64,000 nt of DNA, from assembly GCA_031549285.1 (NCBI GenBank), contig JAVBPZ010000008.1, positions 1-64,000 of the forward strand, in the 5' to 3' direction. Positions 32,972-43,496 of the stretch are shown here, piece by piece (within the stretch, counting starts at the first letter, position 1; each line of letters starts with the position of its first letter). Below the pieces are notes generated by a model that did not search any database, was not told where the DNA came from, and was given only the letters and a program-made list of their open reading frames with translations. The position numbers were made by a program, and so were the translations under genes. The DNA comes from JAAYCI01 sp031549285 (GTDB lineage: Bacteria; Bacillota; Clostridia; Oscillospirales; Ruminococcaceae).

Positions 32972-34336
32972 TTATGTACGCTCGGCCAGCGGCAGGTACT
33001 TCTGTTTTACGCCCAGGTACTTGTACGCGGGGCGGATGATACGGTTGGCAAACAGAATTTCCTCCGCACGGTGGGCGCACCAGCCGGGGATGCGGCTGAT
33101 GGCGAACAGGGGAGTGAACAGGTCCTGCGAAAGGCCCAGGATGGTGTAAATGAGGCCGGAATATAAATCGACGTTGGCGCACACTTCCTTGTGGCCTTTT
33201 TCCTCGGCAAACACGCACGGGCCCAGGCGTTCCACCGCTGCTAGCAGTTTCAAATCATCGCCAAAGCCTCTTTCCACCGCCAGGTCCTCGGCACAGCGGC
33301 GCAGTACCATGGCCCGCGGGTCACTTACCGTGTACACCGCGTGCCCCAGGCCGTAAATAAGCCCGGAATGATCCCCCGCCTGTTTGCGCAAAATCCGCCG
33401 CAAGTACTCGGCAATTTCGTCATCATCGTTATAGTCCTGAACGCCCGTACGCATGTCGCCCAGCATCTGCATCACCTTCAGGTTGGCGCCGCCGTGCTTT
33501 GGCCCTTTCAGGCTGCCGATGGCGGCCGAAATGGCGGAGTAGGTGTCGGTGCCGGAGGAAGAAAGCACCCGGCAGGCAAATGTGGAGTTGTTGCCGCCGC
33601 CGTGGTCGGCGTGCAATGTCAGGCAGATGTCCAGCAACTTTGCTTCTTCTTTGGTAAACTTTTTGTCCGCCCGGTAGGTGGACAAAATATGCTCTGCGGT
33701 GCTTTGCCCGGGTTGCGGCAGATGCAGGTACATGGATTTTTTATCATACACCCGGCGCTTTACCTGGTACGCGTGCACCATGATGGTGGGCAGGCTGGCA
33801 ATCAGCCGGATAGATTGCCGCAGGATGTTTTGCAGGCTTTGGTCTTCGGCTGCATCGTCATAGGAATACAGCGCCAGCACACTGCGGGCCAGCTTGTTCA
33901 TTACGTCCGGGCTGGGGGCTTTCAGAATCATGTCCTCGGCAAAGGAATCCGGCAAGGCGCGGTATTCCTCCAGCGCCGCCCGGAAAGCGGCCAGCTGCCC
34001 CGCGCTGGGCAGTGTGCCAAACAGCAGCAGCCAGATGACCTCCTCGAACACAAAGCGGTCTTCTTCCACCGCGGCGGCGGTGATTTTTTCCACGTCGATA
34101 CCACGGTAGATCAGTTTTCCCGGGACAGGGGTCTTTACCCCGTCCTGTATCTGGTACCCCACCACGTCACACACATTCGTAAGGCCGGCCAAAACGCCGG
34201 TGCCGTCCGCATTGCGCAGACCGCGCTTTACGCCCAGTTTTTCGGAAATTTCCGGGTCTATGTAGTTGTTCTTTTGGTACTCTTCACACAAGAAAGAAAA
34301 CAAACGGTCGCCGGACAGCGACGCAGAATCTGACAA
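32972..34336 (-). CDS. Citrate synthase
   Basis: The 454-residue protein shows the catalytic set: LHADHGGGNNSTF, GPKHGGANLK, GLGHAVYTVSDPRA and NVDLYSG. It condenses oxaloacetate and acetyl-CoA. The length is that of the long type found in Clostridia, with an N-terminal extension (SFLCEEYQKNNYIDPEI). I prefer the TTG at 34336, since AGAGGGGTG ends 6 nt before it; an ATG at 34363 is in frame without a ribosome site. No aconitase or isocitrate dehydrogenase is adjacent, suggesting a biosynthetic (glutamate) role or a gene set split elsewhere. Confidence 0.93.
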   Translation of the reverse strand: MSDSASLSGDRLFSFLCEEYQKNNYIDPEISEKLGVKRGLRNADGTGVLAGLTNVCDVVGYQIQDGVKTPVPGKLIYRGIDVEKITAAAVEEDRFVFEEVIWLLLFGTLPSAGQLAAFRAALEEYRALPDSFAEDMILKAPSPDVMNKLARSVLALYSYDDAAEDQSLQNILRQSIRLIASLPTIMVHAYQVKRRVYDKKSMYLHLPQPGQSTAEHILSTYRADKKFTKEEAKLLDICLTLHADHGGGNNSTFACRVLSSSGTDTYSAISAAIGSLKGPKHGGANLKVMQMLGDMRTGVQDYNDDDEIAEYLRRILRKQAGDHSGLIYGLGHAVYTVSDPRAMVLRRCAEDLAVERGFGDDLKLLAAVERLGPCVFAEEKGHKEVCANVDLYSGLIYTILGLSQDLFTPLFAISRIPGWCAHRAEEILFANRIIRPAYKYLGVKQKYLPLAERT

Positions 34337-34465
34337 TATGGACACCCCTCTCAAATGGCTCATTTTATTTTACCGCAACATAGGGCAAAATACAAGTTTT
34401 GCGGCCCGGCCGGCCAGGTGCCGGAAAACGCCAGGGCAGCGCAAAGGAACATCCGTTGCCGTAAC

Positions 34466-34493
34466 AAAAAGCCGCCCCGGTATGGGACGGCTG
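34466..34493 (-). terminator. Terminator of msmK
   Basis: AGCCGTCCC/GGGGCGGCT stem (one G-T pair) followed in the minus direction by TTTTT, just after the msmK stop. Confidence 0.8.
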
Positions 34494-34506
34494 AGTTAGC
34501 CAGGTT

Positions 34507-35616
34507 TCAGTTAAAAATGGCCTCTTCGGTTGTTGCGTCAAACAGGTGGATTTTTCGGGTGTCCAGCCCCACCTTCACCACGTCGCCGGTGCGCGAGCCG
34601 CTGCCGGCGGCCACCCGCGCGGTCAGGCGGATATCGCCGTAGTTCAGGTACAGGTATACCTCGCTGCCCATCAGCTCCGACACGTCCACCGTGGCCGAGA
34701 TTACCGCCTTTGGGTGCTCCGCCAGGAACGCCTCCTCATCGTGGATATCCTCCGGCCGGATGCCCATCTTCACCGGCTGGTCTACATACGCGGCCAGTGC
34801 GCTGCCGGCGCGCGCGGGGTCAATGTGCAGCTTGTCGTTGGCCATTTCCACGTAATAATCATTGCCCTCCTGCCGCAGGCGCCCGTCTGCGAAGTTCATC
34901 TGCGGGCTGCCGATGAACCCCGCCACAAACATGTTGCAGGGTCGGTCGTACAGGTTTTGCGGTACGTCTACCTGCTGGATAAACCCGTCCTTCATCACCA
35001 CAATGCGGTCGCCCATGGTCATGGCTTCGGTCTGGTCGTGCGTCACGTAAACAAAGGTGGTGCCCAGGCGCTGGTGCAGCTTAATCAGCTCGGTGCGCAT
35101 GGAGGCGCGCAGCTTTGCGTCCAGGTTGGACAGCGGCTCGTCCAGCAGGAACACGGCGGGATTGCGCACCATGGCGCGGCCCAGCGCCACGCGCTGCCGC
35201 TGCCCGCCGGACAGTGCCTTTGGCTTGCGGTCCAGCAGGTGCTCTATGTCCAGCACCTTTGCTGCCGCGCGTACCCGGCGTTCAATTTCATCCTTGGGTG
35301 TTTTGCGCAGCTCCAGCCCAAAGGCCATGTTTTTGTACACGGTCATGTGCGGATACAGCGCATAATTTTGGAACACCATGGCGATATCGCGGTCCTTCGG
35401 CGGCACGTCGTTCACCAGGCGGTCGCCGATGTAGAGTTCACCTTTGGTTATCTCTTCCAGCCCGGCAATCATGCGCAGCGTGGTGGATTTCCCGCAGCCG
35501 GACGGGCCCACCAGCACCACGAACTCCTTGTCCGGAATTTCAAGGTTAAAATCATTTACCGCGGTAACGTCGCCGGGGTAAACCTTATAAATGTTTTTCA
35601 GTGTAATGCCAGCCAT
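34507..35616 (-). CDS. msmK: Sugar ABC transporter ATPase, MsmK/UgpC/MalK family
   Basis: This 369-residue protein has an ATPase domain (1-235) with GPSGCGKST (37-45), ALSGGQRQR (about 134-142), VFLLDEPLSNLD and YVTHDQTEAMT. The C-terminal TOBE/MalK-like regulatory domain (about 236-369, MGIRPEDIH) completes it. Such orphan ATPases energise several carbohydrate importers encoded elsewhere. No permease or binding protein is adjacent. The divergent AraC gene suggests sugar-responsive control. Confidence 0.94.
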   Translation of the reverse strand: MAGITLKNIYKVYPGDVTAVNDFNLEIPDKEFVVLVGPSGCGKSTTLRMIAGLEEITKGELYIGDRLVNDVPPKDRDIAMVFQNYALYPHMTVYKNMAFGLELRKTPKDEIERRVRAAAKVLDIEHLLDRKPKALSGGQRQRVALGRAMVRNPAVFLLDEPLSNLDAKLRASMRTELIKLHQRLGTTFVYVTHDQTEAMTMGDRIVVMKDGFIQQVDVPQNLYDRPCNMFVAGFIGSPQMNFADGRLRQEGNDYYVEMANDKLHIDPARAGSALAAYVDQPVKMGIRPEDIHDEEAFLAEHPKAVISATVDVSELMGSEVYLYLNYGDIRLTARVAAGSGSRTGDVVKVGLDTRKIHLFDATTEEAIFN

Positions 35617-35662
35617 GGAGTTCTCCTTGTAATGTCATTTTATTGATAAAAATAGGAACGCG

Positions 35663-35690
35663 TTGACTTTATGGAAAATCCTGTTATAGT
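35663..35690 (+). promoter_or_regulatory. Promoter of the AraC-type regulator gene
   Basis: TTGACT (35663-35668), 16 bp, TATAGT (35685-35690), 64 nt upstream of the start. The region between it and msmK is only 45 bp, so the two divergent promoters overlap closely. Confidence 0.65.
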
Positions 35691-35753
35691 AATGATATCA
35701 TAAGTTTCTTAGCTGTGAAATAGTACAATATTGATATATGGTGGAAAGTATTG

Positions 35754-36563
35754 ATGTTTTCCTATGAAAGCTTTTGCACACCGGGTGCCGGGCGGCACAT
35801 TTCCGGTAGCGAAATAGGTGTGATAGGTGACGATGGCCAACTGGCCGTTCTGTGGGTACACCAGGGGGGCTGCGCCGCCGGACAAGATGCAAAGGTAGAG
35901 CTGACCACGGGGCAGCTGCTGGTGGCCTGTGCACCGATGCCGTTTGCCGCGCAGGCCGGTTGTTTGGCCGTGGGCGTGGCACTGCGTGGCAGCGCGCCGG
36001 AGGCACTGGCCGCACAGCTGCGTCCCGCATCCCGGGTGCTGCCGGTGGCCGAATGCCCAGATGCGGTGGGCCTTCTGCCACAGCTGGCCGTGGGAAAGCG
36101 CCTGCCGCCGGCGGAACGCAGCATTCTGGCGTATACGCTGGTATGCCGGCTGGCAGCGGTGCTTTCCGATGTCCGGGAGCCGCTCCAGACGGTGCATTCG
36201 CCGCTGGTGGCTGCCGCGCTGGGAAAAATAAATGCGCAATATGCCGAGGTGTATGGCGTGGAGGAACTGGCGGCGGAGCTGGAGGTCAGCAAAAGTCATC
36301 TTATCCGCCTGTTCACGGCGGCGGTGGGTATTGCGCCGGGAAAGTATCTGACCGCAGTGCGTATTGAAGCGGCCAAAAGTTTGATGAACAGTGGTTTTTC
36401 ATTGGAGCTGGTGGCCGGCATGTGCGGCTTTTCCGGCGCGAACTATCTGTGCCGGGTGTTCAAAAAAACCACCGGTATCTCCCCGGGCGAATGGCGCGCC
36501 AGGTATGCGGCGGCCGGTCAGAGCACTCTGGAAGAGCAGCCCCGCGACGAAATGTATTTATAA
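35754..36563 (+). CDS. AraC-family transcriptional regulator
   Basis: The 269-residue protein has a C-terminal AraC/XylS HTH pair (about 165-260): VEELAAELEVSKSHLIRLFTAAVGIAPGKYLTAVRIEAAKSLM and a second helix-turn-helix up to GISPGEWRAR. The N-terminal 150 residues are a ligand domain without a clear family. The ATG at 35754 follows GGTGGAAAG. It is divergent to msmK and precedes nagB by about 200 nt, so carbohydrate or amino-sugar control is likely, but the effector is unknown. Confidence 0.88.
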   Translation: MFSYESFCTPGAGRHISGSEIGVIGDDGQLAVLWVHQGGCAAGQDAKVELTTGQLLVACAPMPFAAQAGCLAVGVALRGSAPEALAAQLRPASRVLPVAECPDAVGLLPQLAVGKRLPPAERSILAYTLVCRLAAVLSDVREPLQTVHSPLVAAALGKINAQYAEVYGVEELAAELEVSKSHLIRLFTAAVGIAPGKYLTAVRIEAAKSLMNSGFSLELVAGMCGFSGANYLCRVFKKTTGISPGEWRARYAAAGQSTLEEQPRDEMYL

Positions 36564-36598
36564 ACAGAAAAGGCGTAACTGCGTATAGAAAAAAATCT

Positions 36599-36626
36599 TT
36601 TCAACGACCCCGATTTGCGGTATGAT
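36599..36626 (+). promoter_or_regulatory. Promoter of nagB
   Basis: TTTCAA (36599-36604), 16 bp, TATGAT (36621-36626), followed by GCGGAGGAGG before the ATG at 36766. Confidence 0.55.
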
Positions 36627-36765
36627 AAAAAACGGAGCTATTTAGCGCAATTGCTGATGGAATGCAGCGTGCCGCAGCTGCCGACAGGCGAAAACGGCGG
36701 CCCTGCGGTGGACGGAACAAACCAGTGATTGCCCAGCGCAAACCTGCGGAGGAGGCCCTATTTAT

Positions 36766-37497
36766 ATGAAGTGGATTGTAACCGAAAGCTATGACGAAAG
36801 CTGCAAAATTGTGGCGGAGATCATTCGTGATATCGTGAAAGAGAAGCCGGACGCCAAGCTGGGCCTGGCCACCGGGGATACGCCGGTTCCCATCTACCGC
36901 AGCCTGGTGGAAATGAACCGGGCCGGCCAGGTGGATTTTTCGCGGGTACATACCGTGAACCTGGACGAGTACTGCGGCCTGCCGCCGGAGCATCCACAGA
37001 GCTACCGCTATTTTATGGATCATCACCTGTTCCAGCATATTAATATTCCGCAGGAAAACACCTTTGTTGCGGCCGGGTGCGGGAATGAAGAACGAAACGC
37101 GGCCGAGCTGGAAGAAAAAGTATTCGCGGGCGGCGCCCCGGACTTGCAGCTGCTGGGCGTGGGAAACAATGGCCACATTGCCTTTAATGAGGCGGGGGAT
37201 ACCGCCACGGCGGCCTCCCATGTGGAAACGCTTACCCAGGAAACCATAGCTTCGAACGCACGCTTTTTCGATTGTGCCGAGGATGTGCCCACCCGTGCCA
37301 TCACCATGGGTATGGGCGGCATTTTGGCGGCAAAGCGGATTGTGCTGGTGGCCACCGGTGCTGCCAAGCGTGAGGCGATTCGCGGGTTGTACGCGGATGA
37401 TGCCATCACCACGCATAACCCCGCCACCTTCCTGAAGCTGCACCACGACGCCACGGTTATCATCGACCGTGAGCTGGCAGAGCTGGTGGGCATTTAA
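36766..37497 (+). CDS. nagB: Glucosamine-6-phosphate deaminase
   Basis: The 243-residue protein has LGLATGDTPVPIY (phosphate loop), NLDEYCGL with the catalytic Asp near 69, LLGVGNNGHIAFNEAG with the catalytic His, and MGMGGILAAKR. It converts glucosamine-6-phosphate to fructose-6-phosphate and ammonia. No nagA is adjacent. GCGGAGGAGG precedes the start. The C-terminal allosteric part of the E. coli enzyme is absent, as is usual in Firmicutes. Confidence 0.95.
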   Translation: MKWIVTESYDESCKIVAEIIRDIVKEKPDAKLGLATGDTPVPIYRSLVEMNRAGQVDFSRVHTVNLDEYCGLPPEHPQSYRYFMDHHLFQHINIPQENTFVAAGCGNEERNAAELEEKVFAGGAPDLQLLGVGNNGHIAFNEAGDTATAASHVETLTQETIASNARFFDCAEDVPTRAITMGMGGILAAKRIVLVATGAAKREAIRGLYADDAITTHNPATFLKLHHDATVIIDRELAELVGI

Positions 37498-37591
37498 CGG
37501 CAGCGCTGTTGATAGTTTTGGGGTGCCAATCCTGTCGCTGTTGTTGCGCCTGTGCCGCCACCCATTCCGCCCACATGAAAGGAGCCCGCCG

Positions 37592-37876
37592 GTGACCATA
37601 GCACACGACAGCGTAAACCACCGCTTTACCATGACCGCGCCGGACGGCGCCCCCGTGGGGGAGCTGGAATATATTCCCCACAAACCGGACGAATGGCTGG
37701 CTACGTCTACAAAGGTATATGCGGGATTCGAAGGGCACGGGTATGCCGGCCAGCTGCTGGATGCGCTGGTGGCGCTGGCGGTGCAAAAGCAGGCGAAGAT
37801 TACACCGCTGTGCAGCTATGTGTCGGCGGCGTTTCGAAAGTACCCGGAAAAATACGCCGCGGTGATAAAGAAGTAA
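37592..37876 (+). CDS. Small GNAT-fold N-acetyltransferase (YidJ/Acetyltransf_CG type)
   Basis: This 94-residue protein has the pattern of the short family related to GCN5: an N-terminal beta part (GAPVGELEYI), VYAGFEGHGYAGQLLDALVALA, which is the acetyl-CoA loop, and PLCSYVSAAFRKYPE at the end. I start it at GTG 37592 with AAAGGAG 7 nt upstream. It follows nagB by 94 nt. The substrate is unknown; the family is very widespread. Confidence 0.82.
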   Translation: MTIAHDSVNHRFTMTAPDGAPVGELEYIPHKPDEWLATSTKVYAGFEGHGYAGQLLDALVALAVQKQAKITPLCSYVSAAFRKYPEKYAAVIKK

Positions 37877-37937
37877 GGGCAGAAAGTATCTTGGTGCATG
37901 CCCACGAAAAAAGGACTCAGGGCCCTTTTGCCGCATA

Positions 37938-37990
37938 CAAAAAAATGACCCCGCTGCCGGCATTTTGTGCTACCGGCGGCGGGGATTTTT
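37938..37990. terminator. Bidirectional terminator between the acetyltransferase gene and the V-ATPase operon
   Basis: CCCCGCTGCCGG/CCGGCGGCGGGG (37949-37984) is a strong GC stem with A-run left and T-run right. Confidence 0.88.
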
Positions 37991-38054
37991 GTGGCAATAA
38001 TTGGTATATAGTATAATAAACAAATTTTTGCATAAGCCCGGGCCGGCGGAGACA

Positions 38055-38678
38055 TTACCCCTCCGCCTTGCGTGCCTTGGCGCGCTTAATCACCTTCAGG
38101 CGGGAAAATTCTTCCCGCTCGTGCTCTTCCAGCACGCTGCCAATGAACTTCACGGCGGTTTCGTACCGGGGAATCACCACATTTTCCAGCATGTTGGCCC
38201 GCCGGGTGGTTTTTTTAATAGCAACCGCCAGGCGGTACACGCTGTTTTCCGTTCCGGCCAACCGGGTGGACAGTTCCAGCACCCGGTCGAACAGGATGTA
38301 GGTGGAGTCCAGGTACGAGTTACTGCCCCAGAACCCGTAAAACGGTTTCGGGGGGCTGGCCTCCAGGTGGGCGGTGGGCAGGTCTACCCCCATGACGCTG
38401 CGGCTGGTCATTTGGAACCCGGTTTCTTCCGGCGTCCAGTTTTCCAGCGTGGTGCCAATGCCCATGGTCACGTTCGCCATCTGCAGCGACTGGTACGCCC
38501 GCGAAAAGGTATCGCCGATGTCCCGCTGCAAGATGGCGGCCTGGTCAATCAGCTTCATCATTTCGCGCATCAGAACGTTGCGCTTGCGGTCCAGCAGGTC
38601 AAAGCCGGTGCGGGCCAGCGCCAGGTTTTTCTTTGCAATCAACAGGTTCGCCTTGGTGGGCGCCAGTTTGTCTGCCAT
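38055..38678 (-). CDS. atpD: V-type ATP synthase subunit D
   Basis: The 207-residue, mostly helical protein forms the central rotor shaft in V/A-type ATPases. The pattern LAPTKANLLIAKKNLALARTGFDLLDRKRNVLMREMM at residues 3-40 is typical, and the C-terminal basic tail ends KVIKRAKARKAE. The start at 38678 follows AGGAGGTGAAG. It is the last gene of the nine-gene operon. Confidence 0.95.
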   Translation of the reverse strand: MADKLAPTKANLLIAKKNLALARTGFDLLDRKRNVLMREMMKLIDQAAILQRDIGDTFSRAYQSLQMANVTMGIGTTLENWTPEETGFQMTSRSVMGVDLPTAHLEASPPKPFYGFWGSNSYLDSTYILFDRVLELSTRLAGTENSVYRLAVAIKKTTRRANMLENVVIPRYETAVKFIGSVLEEHEREEFSRLKVIKRAKARKAEG

Positions 38679-38739
38679 CGGCTTCACCTCCTGTCTTGTT
38701 CAGGGTGGGCGCAGGGCATGCCCCGCGATAAAATACCCG

Positions 38740-40191
38740 TTATTCTTTTGCTGCTTCCGGGGTGTCCTGTGGCGCAGCAGTGTTTGCCCCGGCTATACTT
38801 GCTGCGTCCTTTTCCTGTTTCGGGCCAATTTTTTCATCCAGCAGCTTTTCGTCCAGCCGGTCCATTTCGCTGCGCGGCAGAATGGACAGCAGCCGCCAGC
38901 CCAGGTCCAGGCTTTCTTCTATCGTGCGGGATTCAGTCGGTTTCTGGTTCAAAAAATCGGTCTCAAAATGGGTGCCAAAATCCAGATACTGCTTGTCGGT
39001 GGGGGAAAGTTCTTCCTCGCCGATAACATTGGCCAGCCCCCGCGCATCCGCCACCTTGGCATAGGAGGAAAACAACTGGTTTGCCACCGCCTGGTGGTCG
39101 GCGCGGGTATACCCCTCGCCAATGCCGTCCTTCATCAGGCGGGACAGGCTGGGCAACACGCTGACCGGCGGGTAGATGCCGGTCTGGTCCAGGTACCGGT
39201 CCAGCACAATCTGCCCCTCGGTAATATAGCCGGTCAAATCCGGCACCGGGTGGGTGATGTCATCGTTTGGCATGGTCAGGATGGGTAGCTGGGTCACGCT
39301 GCCGGGCCGTCCTTTTATAACGCCGGCGCGCTCGTACAGGCTGGCCAGGTCGGAATACAGGTAACCGGGGTAGCCTTTCCGGCCGGGAATCTCCCCGCGG
39401 GAGGAAGAAAACTCCCGCAATGCCTCGGCATAGCTGGTCATGTCGGTCATGACCACCAGAATATGCATGCCCTTGTCAAACGCCAGGTACTCCGCCGCGG
39501 TCAGCGCGCAGCGCGGGGTCAGCGTGCGCTCCACAATGGGGTCGCTGGACAGGTTCAAAAACATGGTCACGTGGGACAAAGCGCCGCTTTCTTCGAAACT
39601 GCGGCGGAAATATTCCGCCACATCCTGCGTGACGCCCATGGCGCAGAACACAATGCCAAACCCGCCCTCGGCGTCGTTGTCGCTGATGCGTGCCTGCCGC
39701 ACAATCTGCGCCGCCAGGCGGTTGTGGCTCATGCCGCTGCCGGAAAAAATGGGCAGCTTTTGCCCGCGGATGAGCGTGATAAGCGTATCGATGGAGGAAA
39801 TGCCGGTACGGATATAGTTGCGCGGGTAGGTACGGCTGACCGGGTTTATGGGGCTGCCGTTCACATCACGCAGTTCCTCGGCATATATAGGCCCCAACCC
39901 GTCAATCGGCTCGCCCGCGCCGTTGAAGATGCGCCCCACCATTTCTGGCGCCAGCGCCATGCGCATGGGCTCGCCCCGAAACCGGGTGCTCACGTTGTCC
40001 AGCGAAAGGCCGGACGTGCCGGCCAGCACCTGTACCACCGCCTTGTCGCCGGACAGTGCGGTCACACGGCCCAGGCGGGTTTCGCCGTTACAGTGCAGCT
40101 CCACCATTTCCTCGTTCGCAACACCGCTTACTTTATCCAGTGTTACCAATGGGCCGCTGATATCCTGCAGGCCCAGATATTCCATTGCCAT
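38740..40191 (-). CDS. atpB: V-type ATP synthase subunit B (regulatory nucleotide-binding)
   Basis: The 483-residue protein is the non-catalytic B subunit. It has YLGLQDISGPLVTLDKVSGV at the start, the GRIFNGAGEPIDG motif, PIFSGSGMSHNRLAAQI where catalytic subunits have the P-loop, and YSDLASLYERAG. It alternates with subunit A in the head. The start at 40191 follows GGGAGG. It overlaps no neighbour but is 103 nt from subunit A. Confidence 0.96.
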   Translation of the reverse strand: MAMEYLGLQDISGPLVTLDKVSGVANEEMVELHCNGETRLGRVTALSGDKAVVQVLAGTSGLSLDNVSTRFRGEPMRMALAPEMVGRIFNGAGEPIDGLGPIYAEELRDVNGSPINPVSRTYPRNYIRTGISSIDTLITLIRGQKLPIFSGSGMSHNRLAAQIVRQARISDNDAEGGFGIVFCAMGVTQDVAEYFRRSFEESGALSHVTMFLNLSSDPIVERTLTPRCALTAAEYLAFDKGMHILVVMTDMTSYAEALREFSSSRGEIPGRKGYPGYLYSDLASLYERAGVIKGRPGSVTQLPILTMPNDDITHPVPDLTGYITEGQIVLDRYLDQTGIYPPVSVLPSLSRLMKDGIGEGYTRADHQAVANQLFSSYAKVADARGLANVIGEEELSPTDKQYLDFGTHFETDFLNQKPTESRTIEESLDLGWRLLSILPRSEMDRLDEKLLDEKIGPKQEKDAASIAGANTAAPQDTPEAAKE

Positions 40192-40294
40192 GCTTGCCTC
40201 CCATCTGCGGCGGGGTTGTCTTGTCCGCCGTGTATGCCCATCTGGCAGCGCGCGCTGCTGGTTTTGCCGGGCGGTTTTCCCGCCGGCAAGCGCT

Positions 40295-42100
<1,806 letters not shown>

Positions 42101-42151
42101 CTCGTCCTGTTTTTGCCCGCATTTCGTGAAGATGGTACCGGTTGCCGCCGG

Positions 42152-42739
42152 TTACAGCCGCAGCCCGCTTTCCAGGAAGAACCGCTGTTTTTCCTCTGCC
42201 AGCGCCTCGTCCAGCGTTTCGTCGTACAGCTGGTTGCCACCCTGTATGCGGAAACCGCCCAGGCGAATTTCCTCCAACTGCCGCACGGTCACCCCTGGCA
42301 GCGCTTTTTCGAGTGCAGCGGCGTTTTTGCTGTCCGCCGGCCGCAGGAATATCGTAACGTTCTTATGTTCTTTTGCAAATGTGGCATACCCCAGCAGCTT
42401 TTTTTTCATCCACGGCAGATAGCCTTTGCCGCCGGCAAAGTCCGCCAGGTCTTTTTCAATCTCGGCGAACAGGCCGTCCACCAGCTGTGCCCGGTGCAGC
42501 AGCAGCTGCCGCCGGGTGTTTTGCGCCACGGTGGAGTATTCTTTCTCCACCGCCTGGGCCAGCCTTGCGGTGATGGATGCTTCGTCCGCCTCTTCACACA
42601 ACAGGCGCGCCTTGCGCAGTTCCTCTTCCCCTTCGGCGTGCGCCGCGGTAATGATGGCCATGCTTTTGGCTTCCGCCTCGGACAAAACGGCGTCCTTGAA
42701 CATGGTCTGGCGGTCCAGCTCTAACTGATTAAAATCCAC
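42152..42739 (-). CDS. atpE: V-type ATP synthase subunit E (stator)
   Basis: The 195-residue protein has a helical, charged N-terminus (EAEAKSMAIITAAHAEGEEELRKA) and a globular C-terminus (TVRQLEEIRLGGFRIQ). It forms the peripheral stalk with the G/H-like subunit. I use the GTG at 42739, since GAGGTG lies at the expected distance; an earlier frame opening is less likely because it overlaps subunit F. The reading of the start is moderately certain. Confidence 0.88.
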   Translation of the reverse strand: MDFNQLELDRQTMFKDAVLSEAEAKSMAIITAAHAEGEEELRKARLLCEEADEASITARLAQAVEKEYSTVAQNTRRQLLLHRAQLVDGLFAEIEKDLADFAGGKGYLPWMKKKLLGYATFAKEHKNVTIFLRPADSKNAAALEKALPGVTVRQLEEIRLGGFRIQGGNQLYDETLDEALAEEKQRFFLESGLRL

Positions 42740-42749
42740 GCCGTTCACC

Positions 42750-43058
42750 TCAAATCTTGATGCCGACCACTTCGGCAATGTATTGTTTTATGGAATCGGC
42801 CACGTTATCGCCGCTGTGCCGGTCCGGCATCTCCACAATCAGCGGTTTACGGCTGTGCAGCTTGTAGTCGAAAATCATGGTGCTAAATTCCTTGAACAGC
42901 TTGCTGGTGATTAAAACCAGGCCGATGTCGTCATCCGCCCGGGCCTTCTCAATGGCGGCGCGCACCTCGTTTTCCTCGTGCACCACCACGCCGTCCACCC
43001 CCACCATGCGCAGGCCGGCCAGCGTATCAATATTGTCGCTGATCAAAAAATACTTCAT
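42750..43058 (-). CDS. atpF: V-type ATP synthase subunit F
   Basis: This 102-residue protein with the fold LISDNIDTLAGLRMVGVDG...IGLVLITSKLFKEF is the small central-stalk subunit F. It sits between subunits K and E, which is one of the usual orders. Confidence 0.93.
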   Translation of the reverse strand: MKYFLISDNIDTLAGLRMVGVDGVVVHEENEVRAAIEKARADDDIGLVLITSKLFKEFSTMIFDYKLHSRKPLIVEMPDRHSGDNVADSIKQYIAEVVGIKI

Positions 43059-43067
43059 AGCAAATAC

Positions 43068-43415
43068 TTATACCTTGTTCAGGATTAAGATTGCGATTAG
43101 CATACCGTACAGCGCAATGCCTTCGCCCAGCGCCACAAAGATAAGCGCTTTACCAAAACTTTTGGGGTCCTCTGTCAGCGCGCCGATGGCAGCCGGTGCA
43201 CCGGCGCCTACCGCGATGCCGCCGCCGATGGCCGCAATGCCGGTGGACAACGCCGCGCCCAGGTATGCCATGCCCGGGCCAAAACCCCAGTCGCTGGTAG
43301 CGGCGGTGGCCACGTCTCCCTCGGCGCCCAGCACCGGTACCCCAAACACACAGAATAGCGCGCACAGTACCCCCAGAATCAGCATGACCCGGCCCAACAT
43401 TTTTTTCGATTTCAT
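43068..43415 (-). CDS. atpK: V-type ATP synthase subunit K (membrane proteolipid ring)
   Basis: The 115-residue precursor-like protein has a signal-like hydrophobic segment (about 6-31), then one hairpin of two helices, GMAYLGAALSTGIAAIGGGIAVG and FGKALIFVALGEGIALYGMLIAILIL. The ion-carrying Glu is in LGEGIALY. Compared with Na+ binding rings, the helix-1 Gln and the Ser/Thr after Glu are absent (Gly instead), while the Tyr at +5 is present. This suits H+ better than Na+ by analogy, but one-hairpin V-type rings are less well mapped. I use the inner ATG at 43415 with GGAGG upstream. Confidence 0.92.
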   Translation of the reverse strand: MKSKKMLGRVMLILGVLCALFCVFGVPVLGAEGDVATAATSDWGFGPGMAYLGAALSTGIAAIGGGIAVGAGAPAAIGALTEDPKSFGKALIFVALGEGIALYGMLIAILILNKV

Positions 43416-43496
43416 AACAACCATTCCTCCGATCCTATTATCACAAATTGGATTTATCAAAAGACAAGCAGGCAAGAGCAGCCGGCTTTTGTAACC

